Shown in pieces: positions 1 through 6,043 of a stretch of 13,828 nt of DNA. A model generated the notes under the pieces. The model searched no databases and was not told where the DNA came from. It was given only the letters and a program-made list of their open reading frames with translations. Positions within the stretch are counted from its first letter, which is position 1. Each line of letters opens with the position of its first letter. Made by a program: the position numbers and the translations under genes. Origin of the DNA: Flavobacteriales bacterium (GTDB taxonomy: Bacteria; Bacteroidota; Bacteroidia; Flavobacteriales_F; PHOS-HE28); the NCBI GenBank assembly GCA_024640205.1, contig JAHEFL010000007.1, positions 1-13,828 on the forward strand, written 5' to 3'.

Positions 1-1
1 G

Positions 2-9
2 CACATTTG
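2..9 (+). promoter_or_regulatory. Possible -7 box upstream of rpsP
   Basis: The sequence CACATTTG matches 7 of 8 positions of the Bacteroidota -7 consensus TAnnTTTG and lies 37 bases before the rpsP start codon. The partner -33 box would fall outside the window, so the call rests on one half-site. The leader between it and the ATG is A/C-rich and has no Shine-Dalgarno sequence. Confidence 0.25.
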
Positions 10-46
10 CACCCCCAATTCAGGGACAACCAACACAAAACGCGAC

Positions 47-724
47 ATGCCAACTCGCATCCGCCTTCAGCGTAAAGGCAAAAAAGGCCGGCCGTACTAC
101 CACTTGGTGGTGGCCGATTCTCGTGCTCCGCGCGACGGGAAATACATCGAACGGATCGGTGCATACGATCCGAACCAGAACCCCGCCTTCATCGAGGTGG
201 ACCGTGAGCGTGCTTTGAGCTGGCTCCAGAGCGGTGCCCAGCCCAGTGATACCTGCCGGGCCATTCTCAGCTACACCGGCATCGTGTATCGCAACCACCT
301 CCAGAACGGAGTAAAGAAAGGTGCGTTCACTCAGGAGGAGGCGGATCGTCGTTTTGACATCTGGATGAATGAGAAGACCGCGAAGGTCGAGGCTAAGAAG
401 ACTTCATTGGCTTCCGGACTAGCTGAGTCAGAAAAGGCACGTATCGCTGCCGAGACCAAGAAAGCGGAAGAAAAAGCCGCTGCGATCAGCGCGCGTTTGG
501 CTGCCTTGAGCGCTCCTCCGGTCATTGAACCAATGACCCCGGCTGATGCGGAGGCACCTGCTGCCGAAGGGAGTGCTGCCGAAGCAGTAGCCGAGGAAGC
601 ACCAGGTGCTGAAGCTCCGGCTGAGGAGACACCAGTTGCCGAAGCAGCTCCCGAGGCTCCCGCAGAAGAAGCACCGGCAGCACCTGCTGCCGATCCTGAA
701 GGCGAAAAGCCAGCTGCGGAGTAA
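47..724 (+). CDS. rpsP: 30S ribosomal protein bS16 with long acidic Ala/Glu/Pro-rich C-terminal tail
   Basis: bS16 is a primary-binding protein of the small ribosomal subunit that helps fold the 16S rRNA 5' domain. The start MPTRIRLQRKGKKGRPYYHL is the hallmark bS16 N-terminus, and the core runs to about residue 80 with the GAYDP and WL.SGAQPSDT segments. Most bacterial bS16 proteins are about 80-90 residues; this one has 225. Residues about 80-117 (GVKKGAFTQEEADRRFDIW and neighbours) look like the phylum-conserved extension. A lysine-rich linker then leads to a low-complexity tail rich in A, E and P (about 155-225). No Shine-Dalgarno sequence precedes the ATG, as is usual in this phylum. A terminator follows directly, so it is probably transcribed apart from rimM. 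Identity is certain; the function of the tail is unknown. Confidence 0.97.
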   Translation: MPTRIRLQRKGKKGRPYYHLVVADSRAPRDGKYIERIGAYDPNQNPAFIEVDRERALSWLQSGAQPSDTCRAILSYTGIVYRNHLQNGVKKGAFTQEEADRRFDIWMNEKTAKVEAKKTSLASGLAESEKARIAAETKKAEEKAAAISARLAALSAPPVIEPMTPADAEAPAAEGSAAEAVAEEAPGAEAPAEETPVAEAAPEAPAEEAPAAPAADPEGEKPAAE

Positions 725-744
725 CCTGAGACCATTGATCAACG

Positions 745-775
745 AAAGCCCGTGCTCATACTGAGTGCGGGCTTT
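745..775 (+). terminator. Rho-independent-type terminator after rpsP
   Basis: A 14-bp stem (AAAGCCCGTGCTCA pairing with TGAGTGCGGGCTTT, including two G-T wobbles) closes a 3-base loop. It begins 20 bases after the rpsP stop. The left arm supplies the A-rich and the right arm the T-rich flank, as in the other terminators in this window. It separates rpsP from rimM. Confidence 0.85.
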
Positions 776-805
776 CTTCGTTGAATGACCATCCTTCCTT
801 TCGAA

Positions 806-835
806 TTGGAAGGAAGCACCGACATCCTACCTTTC
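806..835 (+). promoter_or_regulatory. Candidate promoter of rimM-trmN6 (TTG-N19-TACCTTTC)
   Basis: TTG (806-808) is followed after 19 bases by TACCTTTC (828-835), which matches 7 of 8 positions of TAnnTTTG. Both the sequence and the spacing fit the Bacteroidota sigma-factor consensus. Only four bases separate the box from the rimM ATG, so the transcript would be leaderless or nearly so. A short inverted repeat (CCTTCC 793-798, GGAAGG 808-813) overlaps the -33 element; its role is unclear. Confidence 0.5.
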
Positions 836-839
836 CACC

Positions 840-1376
840 ATGGACCTCGAAAGTCTCCATCGCATCGGTCGCTTGGGAAAGCCATGGGGCCACCAAGGTG
901 AACTGACCGTTCACTTGGAGGATTGCGACCTGGACGACCTGATCCATTCGGGGTCCTTCTTCGTGGACATTGAAGGACAGAAGGTGCCGTTCTTCTATGA
1001 TAAGCTGCACGACAAGGGCAGGGCGGGCGTGCTGGTGAAATTCGAAGATTTCAATGACCCACAGAGCGCGAGCATCCTTGTGGGCCGTGACCTTTACGCC
1101 CCGCCGGGCCACCTCGCCGACGGAAGCGATGAGAGTTGGGACCCGGAGGAGTTCATCGGCATGTTGGTGCGGGATGAGCTTCATGGTGAATTGGGGGAAG
1201 TAACAGGGATCGATGGCTCCGCGAAGAACCCGGTCATGGTGATCCTCCTGGGTGAGCAGGAGGTCATGGTACCGCTGGCGGATGACTTGATCCTGGACAT
1301 GGACCCCGAGGAGAATAGCCTGTTGGTGCGCACCCCTCCGGGGCTGATCGAACTGTACCGTGGCGGCAAGGAGTAA
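840..1376 (+). CDS. rimM: Ribosome maturation factor RimM
   Basis: RimM is a cytoplasmic assembly factor that binds uS19 and helps mature the 3' head domain of the 30S subunit. The N-terminal motif IGRLGKPWGHQGELTV (residues 9-24) corresponds to the family signature (IGxixxxhGlkGel). Residues about 7-87 form the RimM barrel, and about 100-172 form the PRC-barrel-like C-terminal domain, with GEVTGID at 119-125 and a final P-G-L-I-E-L-Y. The length of 178 residues is normal for the family. There is no Shine-Dalgarno sequence; a promoter-like box lies only four bases upstream of the start. The stop codon shares one base with the trmN6 start (TAATG), implying cotranscription and coupled translation. 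Confidence 0.95.
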   Translation: MDLESLHRIGRLGKPWGHQGELTVHLEDCDLDDLIHSGSFFVDIEGQKVPFFYDKLHDKGRAGVLVKFEDFNDPQSASILVGRDLYAPPGHLADGSDESWDPEEFIGMLVRDELHGELGEVTGIDGSAKNPVMVILLGEQEVMVPLADDLILDMDPEENSLLVRTPPGLIELYRGGKE

Positions 1377-2086
1377 TGCCGAAACCAGTCTTCCGGTTCA
1401 AGCACTTTACGATCCATCAGGACCGGTGTGCGATGAAGGTGAGCACCGATGGGGTACTTTTCGGTGCCTGGGTGAATTGTACGGAGGCGAAGCGGGTCTT
1501 GGACATTGGGACCGGGACCGGCCTATTGGCCCTGATCGTGGCACAGCGGAACGAAAGCGCCTTGGTGGATGCCGTGGAGATCGATGAAATGGCTGCTGGG
1601 CAGGCTGCCGAGAACGTCGCCACAAGTCCTTGGCCTGGCCGGATCAGGGTGTACCGCATGGACGTGCGGCGTATGAGCGCCCCGGAACCCTATGACCTTA
1701 TCGTATGCAACCCGCCTTACTATGAAGGGTACTCAGGTCCTTCCGACCAGCGGACGGCCCTGGCCAAGCACGGCGGTGAACTGCGTTTCAAGGAACTGGT
1801 GGATGTCGCAGCGCGGGATCTGGCGCCCGATGGTGTTTTCGCAACCATCATCCCATTGAACAGAGAAAAGGAATTCGAAGATCACGCGGTCCGCGCGGGA
1901 CTAAATCTGAAAAGGCGTTGTGTGGTCCGATATGTTGGTCATCGACCACCCAAGCGAATTCTGCTGGAATACAGTAGGCACCCTGCGACCACCGCGCAGG
2001 AGGAATTGACCATCGAGGGGACCGGGCCCTTCGATTACACGGAGGAATACAAGGCTATGATCCAAGACTTGATGCTCCACTTCTGA
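1376..2086 (+). CDS. trmN6: tRNA1(Val) (adenine(37)-N6)-methyltransferase
   Basis: This is a SAM-dependent methyltransferase of the TrmN6/YfiC family, which in E. coli makes m6A at position 37 of tRNA1(Val). The sequence shows a class I Rossmann methyltransferase: motif I DIGTGTGLL (residues 43-51), the acidic post-I segment VEID (67-70), and motif IV NPPY (112-115), typical of N6-adenine methyltransferases. The N-terminus (FRFKHFTIHQDRCAMKVSTD) also fits the family, as does the length of 236 residues. The start overlaps the rimM stop by one base, and AAGGAG lies just before it inside rimM. The gene ends 22 bases from the convergent saccharopine dehydrogenase gene. The exact tRNA target is inferred from the family. 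Confidence 0.9.
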   Translation: MPKPVFRFKHFTIHQDRCAMKVSTDGVLFGAWVNCTEAKRVLDIGTGTGLLALIVAQRNESALVDAVEIDEMAAGQAAENVATSPWPGRIRVYRMDVRRMSAPEPYDLIVCNPPYYEGYSGPSDQRTALAKHGGELRFKELVDVAARDLAPDGVFATIIPLNREKEFEDHAVRAGLNLKRRCVVRYVGHRPPKRILLEYSRHPATTAQEELTIEGTGPFDYTEEYKAMIQDLMLHF

Positions 2087-2108
2087 GAATAGAGGAGCCC
2101 TCCGAACA

Positions 2109-3449
2109 TCACACCTCCACCTCTTCCTCCTTGAAGATGATCCCATGTTCCTCCAATTCCTCCAGGACCGGCTCGTAAATGACCGGTTTCAAGGGAAGCA
2201 TCACGCCGCGTTCTTCGATCACATCGTTCAGGACGAGTTTACAGGCCATCGCGATGGGTAGGCCTACGGTGCGCGCCATGGCCGTATTGGTCGGGTCGTT
2301 CCCTTCCACCACCAAGGAGGCTTGAAGTTCCTGATGTTGGCCCTCCACGGTCCATCGGAAGTGATGCCACATCACCACCATGTCCTTGTCCTCTGGCTGC
2401 AATTTCCATTTGTCCTCCAGGAGCATTTGAAGCAAGGCTGCCGGGGAAAGGCCGTTCGCACCGATCGGTTCGTTGTTGAAGAGGCCGAGCCAGTCCAACT
2501 TCGCCATGACGTCCCCGTTCTTCTTGAGGCCGAGGTAGTGCGCGACATTGGTGCGGGTATCGCGTTGGGTATCCCGTGGCAGGAAGGCGTCGATATAGTC
2601 GTTCCACGTCGCTTTCGGGGGTAGCTCCATCACCACACCGTCCTCAGTGCATCCCAATTGCACGAATACCTGCCAGGCTTCGCAAAAACCAGCTTTACGT
2701 AGTGTTCCCCGCAACAGGGTGGGGATGTCCGACAAGCCGTAGATCGCTCTGTACTTCAACGAATCCCGGTTCGCGTAGCCATCAAACTCACCGTAACCAG
2801 GAACATTCACGCGCACGGTGCGACGGAAAAGCTGGTGGTAGGGAATGTATTTCGTCACCCCGTCCCTTACGTAGGTGGCTGCTCCACCCTGTCCTGCCAG
2901 GACCACGTTCCGCGGGTTCCAGCTGAACTTATAGCCCCACGGATTATCGTCACTGGATGGAGCGACAAGCCCCCCGGTATGACTCTCAAAGGCCTCCAAA
3001 CGGCCATCCTCGCGCTTGATACGGTCGAGGATCCGCATGGCGCTCATATGATCGATCCCCGGATCCAGCCCCATTTCGTTCAATACCACCAAACCGGCAT
3101 TCTGGAACTCCTTGTTCATTGCCCATAGGGCATCCGGCACATAGCTTGGCGTGATCACGTGGATCCCCAGGCGCAGGCAATCCTTCAGCACATCCATGTG
3201 CATGAACGCGGGCAGCATGCTGATCACCAGGTCGTGCTGTCCGATGAGGGCTCCACGTTGGACCGGGTCCGTGGCGTCCAAGGCCAGACCCTTCGCCACC
3301 TCAGTCCCTTCCTTCACCAACCGTTCAGCTTGGGAGGCCACTTTGTCCGCAACTGTGATCCGCCAATCCTGTTCTCCTGCATGGGTGATCAGATAACGTA
3401 TAAGAGAGGATGCGGAGCGTCCGGCACCGAGTATCAGGATCTTTCTCAT
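2109..3449 (-). CDS. Saccharopine dehydrogenase family protein (Lys9-like)
   Basis: Saccharopine dehydrogenases interconvert saccharopine with glutamate and 2-aminoadipate semialdehyde using NAD(P), in lysine degradation or, in fungi, lysine synthesis. The N-terminus has a Rossmann nucleotide-binding motif (ILGAGRSAS, residues 6-14) and VISMLP in the next part of that fold. The block NEMGLDPGIDH followed by HTGGLVAPSSDDNPWGYKFSW is highly characteristic of the family and closely resembles yeast Lys9 as I recall it. The length of 446 residues also fits. The start chosen here leaves out a longer upstream reading frame: it begins directly at the Rossmann strand and has a perfect GGAGG seven bases upstream. 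No ketoglutarate-reductase partner lies in the window, so catabolic use of lysine is an inference. Confidence 0.9.
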   Translation of the reverse strand: MRKILILGAGRSASSLIRYLITHAGEQDWRITVADKVASQAERLVKEGTEVAKGLALDATDPVQRGALIGQHDLVISMLPAFMHMDVLKDCLRLGIHVITPSYVPDALWAMNKEFQNAGLVVLNEMGLDPGIDHMSAMRILDRIKREDGRLEAFESHTGGLVAPSSDDNPWGYKFSWNPRNVVLAGQGGAATYVRDGVTKYIPYHQLFRRTVRVNVPGYGEFDGYANRDSLKYRAIYGLSDIPTLLRGTLRKAGFCEAWQVFVQLGCTEDGVVMELPPKATWNDYIDAFLPRDTQRDTRTNVAHYLGLKKNGDVMAKLDWLGLFNNEPIGANGLSPAALLQMLLEDKWKLQPEDKDMVVMWHHFRWTVEGQHQELQASLVVEGNDPTNTAMARTVGLPIAMACKLVLNDVIEERGVMLPLKPVIYEPVLEELEEHGIIFKEEEVEV

Positions 3450-3456
3450 GGTCTTT

Positions 3457-3461
3457 CCTCC
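3457..3461 (-). promoter_or_regulatory. Strong Shine-Dalgarno sequence of the saccharopine dehydrogenase gene
   Basis: GGAGG lies seven bases (AAAGACC) before the ATG on the minus strand. It decides the start codon and is the only well-spaced, full-strength Shine-Dalgarno sequence I found in this window. Confidence 0.7.
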
Positions 3462-3564
3462 GGCGCTGGTTCCGGATGGCGATGCGAAGATGCGAAGCGC
3501 TTGGCTCATCCACGGGTGGAGGAACGAGGAAAGGACAGCGCCAGGATGCGCTTTGGCACACGCA

Positions 3565-3594
3565 TTGCCTGCACAGCTACCACCGCTAACTTCG
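3565..3594 (+). promoter_or_regulatory. Candidate promoter of the DUF4476/lipoprotein operon
   Basis: ATTG (TTG at 3565-3567) is followed after 19 bases by TAACTTCG (3587-3594), a 7 of 8 match to TAnnTTTG. It lies 18 bases before the ATG at 3613, in the divergent intergenic region shared with the saccharopine dehydrogenase gene. I found no equally good box for the minus-strand gene in this region. Confidence 0.45.
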
Positions 3595-3612
3595 CCCACC
3601 AAACATTTTCCC

Positions 3613-4626
3613 ATGATACGGACCTTGACCCTCCTGATGATCGGAACGCTTGCATGCTCGGTCGCCCGGTCACAAACCTCTGATCTTGTGTTCTTTGCTG
3701 ATGACGGATCGAAATTCACGCTATTGGTCGATGGGGATGTGAAGAACGAAGCTCCGGCCAGCAGGGTCATCGCAACGGGGATACGGAACGAATCCCCGGT
3801 CGTCATCATACGATTCGAGGACCCTGCGATCCCTCAGCTCAAGAAATCCGGATTCTATGAGATGGGCAAGGAGTACACCATCATGGTCACCACGAACAAG
3901 AAGGGCGAACGCACGTTGCGGATGACAGGCCAAGCCGAGTTGGGGACAGCCGCAAAGGCAGAACCTGCAGTTGCTCGCCCTGTTGACTTCGTGGATTATC
4001 CAGCATCGACCAGGACCACGACCACCGCGCCATTGACCGTTGCGGACGAGGACCATCAGGTGACCACGGTGACCACCGTGAAAGAGACCAGTGGTACCAC
4101 CGGTGGCGAGAATGTCCAGATCAATATGGGAGTGAACGGTGTCAACTTGAACATGGGCGTGAACATCGATGATGGCATGGATGGTGGTGATTCGATGACC
4201 ACGACCACAACGACCACGACCACGACGCGCACCAGTTCCACAAGTAGTGCTACTGCGACGAAGCCCACGACCCCTGTTGCGGTAAAAGAGACGGAGGTCT
4301 ATCGCATGCCAGGGTATTCCGGCCCGATCGGTTGTGCCATGCCCATGGGAGGTTCTGAGTTCGCCGAGGCGAAGAAAGGGGTGGAGGCCCAAGGTTTCGA
4401 GGATACGCGGCTCACCATGGCCAAGCAGATCGGCCGGGACCGTTGCTTTTCGTCCGATCAGGTGCGTTCCATGATGGGGGCGTTCAGTTTCGAGGATACG
4501 CGCCTCGAATTCGCCAAGTTCGCCTATGACCGTACCCACGACCTAGGTAACTATTACAAGGTCAATGAGGCATTCAGTTTCTCCAGTTCAGTGGATGAAC
4601 TGAACGAATATGTTGGATCGCGTTGA
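3613..4626 (+). CDS. Secreted DUF4476 domain protein
   Basis: The 337-residue protein starts with a Sec signal peptide (MIRTLTLLMIGTLACSVARS, cleavage likely near residue 20). An upstream in-frame extension was rejected because this ATG gives a clean signal peptide and has a promoter-like box before it. Residues about 22-110 look like a small beta-rich domain. A low-complexity linker includes an uninterrupted run of ten threonines (196-205). The C-terminus (about 245-337) matches DUF4476 as known from Bacteroidota, with two copies of an FEDTRL..AK motif (from about 261 and 292). The role of DUF4476 is unknown. A 40-bp gap without a terminator separates it from the CsgG-like lipoprotein gene, so it probably heads that operon and acts in the periplasm or at the envelope. 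Confidence 0.8.
   Translation: MIRTLTLLMIGTLACSVARSQTSDLVFFADDGSKFTLLVDGDVKNEAPASRVIATGIRNESPVVIIRFEDPAIPQLKKSGFYEMGKEYTIMVTTNKKGERTLRMTGQAELGTAAKAEPAVARPVDFVDYPASTRTTTTAPLTVADEDHQVTTVTTVKETSGTTGGENVQINMGVNGVNLNMGVNIDDGMDGGDSMTTTTTTTTTTRTSSTSSATATKPTTPVAVKETEVYRMPGYSGPIGCAMPMGGSEFAEAKKGVEAQGFEDTRLTMAKQIGRDRCFSSDQVRSMMGAFSFEDTRLEFAKFAYDRTHDLGNYYKVNEAFSFSSSVDELNEYVGSR
4198..4227 (+). repeat. Threonine-codon microsatellite (ACC/ACG/ACA x10)
   Basis: Ten consecutive Thr codons, mostly alternating ACC and ACG, lie in the linker of the DUF4476 protein. The repeat unit is a multiple of three, so slippage by whole units would change linker length without breaking the frame. Further Thr-rich stretches flank it. 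Confidence 0.8.
4394..4502 (+). repeat. Internal direct repeat in the DUF4476 domain
   Basis: The 16-base sequence GTTTCGAGGATACGCG occurs at 4394-4409 and again at 4487-4502, a spacing of 93 bases (31 codons). Each copy encodes FEDTR of the motif FEDTRL..AK, so the DUF4476 domain contains a tandem structural repeat whose DNA is still partly identical. Confidence 0.8.
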
Positions 4627-4666
4627 ACTGCTTGATCGGCATGAAAACTGCCTTGAATTTTTTCGA

Positions 4667-6043
4667 ATGATCCGCATTCATCATATCACCTCGATCCTGC
4701 TCATTGGGAGCCTTTTGGCCTGTTCCGGTTCCAAGCCGATGGCGAAGAAGGCCGCCAAGCTGGACGAGGCTGGCATGTACGCTGAGGCCGCAGATATGTA
4801 CATGAACTCGCTCCAGCGGAAATCCACCAACGTGGACGCCAAGATCGGATTGAAAAAGACCGGCCAGCAGGTATTGGATGACAAGCTTGGTGCGTTCTTC
4901 AAGGCTGTTTCCATGGGGAATGACAACGGTGCCTCGGTCGATGCGTTCCGATCGGCAAAGGCCTACCAGGAAAGGGTGCAGCGTATGGGAGTGGTACTCG
5001 ATATCCCGGATCACTATGGCCTGGATTATGAGCGCGTGAAAGGGGAGTACCTGATGGAATTGTACCAGGAAGGGCAATCCTTGTTGGAAAAGCAGGATTT
5101 CGCGGGTGCCGAGGTAGCCTTTGCCAAGATCGCCAAATTGGAGCCGGGGTATAAGGATGCAAGCAGCCTGCAGTCCCTCGCCTACTTGGAGCCCCTTTAT
5201 CGGGCGGCCAAGGATGACCTGAAAGCCGGCCGGTACCGTAAAGCTTATGATGAGCTGGATCGGATCGTTCAAAAGGATCCTTCGTACAAGGATGCAGAAG
5301 CCATGCGTAAGGAGGCCGTGGCCAAAGGCCAATACTCGGTCGCTGTACTGCCTTTCACCAGCTCCGACAGAAGGAATGATGTCGCTTCCAAGGTCCAGGC
5401 CTATACCATGACGGCCCTCACCCGTACAGGAGACCCCTTCTTAAGGATCGTGGATCGTGAGAACATGGACCGGATACTTGAGGAACAGCGCCTCGGTATG
5501 AGCGGAGTGGTCGACGAACAGACCGCCGTGCGTGTCGGGAACCTGATGGGAGCACAAGCTGTCCTCATGGGAACGCTGATCGACCACCGCGAGGTGCCTG
5601 GTCAGTTGCGCAGAAGCACCAAGGATGGGTATGAAAGCTATCGCGTGCAGAAGGTGAACCCGGAGTCGGGCGAGAAGTATTACGAGACGAGGTACAAGCC
5701 TGTGAAGTACAGTGAGTTCTTCCAGGAGAACAAGGTCTACTTGTCCTTTTCGGTGCGACTGGTGAGCCTCGAGACGGGAGAGGTGTTGATGAGCAAAGTG
5801 GTGGAACGCGAAGCGGAGGACCACACGTATTATGCAAGTTATGATGGGAACAAGGACGCTCTCTTTCCCGCCAAGAACGGATTGGTGGACCCCAATGATC
5901 GGGCCCGTCGTGAATTGCGTTCGTTGATGACCGCTTCCAGGGAGGTGAAGTCCATTCCGACCCTCACCAACGAGCTGTACAATTCCACGAGCGAAGCCAT
6001 GGCCCGCGCCATTCAAGAGGACCTCCAAAAGCGACTCCCATGA
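4667..6043 (+). CDS. TPR plus CsgG-like outer-membrane lipoprotein
   Basis: The start was placed at the ATG that gives a lipoprotein signal (MIRIHHITSILLIGSLLAC, lipobox LLAC with Cys19) rather than 19 codons upstream. The 458-residue protein carries TPR-like helical repeats (about 33-66, 130-165, 178-215) followed by a CsgG-like domain. That domain has VAVLPF (225-230), IVDRENMDRILEEQ (261-274), and TAVRVGNLMGAQAVLMG (286-302). The family includes CsgG, HfaB, FlgO and LpoB-type proteins, which are outer-membrane pore or periplasmic accessory lipoproteins. The residues after Cys19 lack the acidic lipoprotein-export signal of Bacteroidota, so it probably faces the periplasm. It overlaps the next gene by four bases (ATGA). 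Being a real secretion pore is not shown: the domain is also used in non-pore proteins. Confidence 0.8.
   Translation: MIRIHHITSILLIGSLLACSGSKPMAKKAAKLDEAGMYAEAADMYMNSLQRKSTNVDAKIGLKKTGQQVLDDKLGAFFKAVSMGNDNGASVDAFRSAKAYQERVQRMGVVLDIPDHYGLDYERVKGEYLMELYQEGQSLLEKQDFAGAEVAFAKIAKLEPGYKDASSLQSLAYLEPLYRAAKDDLKAGRYRKAYDELDRIVQKDPSYKDAEAMRKEAVAKGQYSVAVLPFTSSDRRNDVASKVQAYTMTALTRTGDPFLRIVDRENMDRILEEQRLGMSGVVDEQTAVRVGNLMGAQAVLMGTLIDHREVPGQLRRSTKDGYESYRVQKVNPESGEKYYETRYKPVKYSEFFQENKVYLSFSVRLVSLETGEVLMSKVVEREAEDHTYYASYDGNKDALFPAKNGLVDPNDRARRELRSLMTASREVKSIPTLTNELYNSTSEAMARAIQEDLQKRLP

Noticed and set aside
331..735. Ala/Ser-rich minus-strand open frame opposite the rpsP tail
   Set aside because: It is a by-product of the repetitive GCN/GAN codons of the bS16 tail.
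2087..2108. Possible terminator between convergent trmN6 and saccharopine dehydrogenase genes
   Set aside because: Only a 4-bp stem (GAGG/CCTC) can be drawn in the 22-base gap, too weak to call.
3448..3612. 55-codon N-terminal extension of the DUF4476 protein
   Set aside because: It would hide a clean signal peptide and cover the promoter-like sequence at 3565-3594.
3450..3612. Search for a minus-strand promoter for saccharopine dehydrogenase in the divergent region
   Set aside because: No sequence close to TAnnTTTG with a TTG at 19-22 bases was found on the minus strand, so none is reported.
3450..3809. 120-codon N-terminal extension of the saccharopine dehydrogenase
   Set aside because: The Rossmann motif starts at the internal Met, which has a GGAGG at ideal spacing. 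The extension would overlap the divergent DUF4476 gene and its promoter.
3721..4539. 272-codon minus-strand open frame rich in His, Arg and Gly
   Set aside because: It is the complement of the DUF4476 gene, including its Thr tract, and has no start signal or domain.
4574..5332. 252-codon minus-strand open frame
   Set aside because: It is antisense to the TPR-CsgG lipoprotein gene and has no family resemblance.
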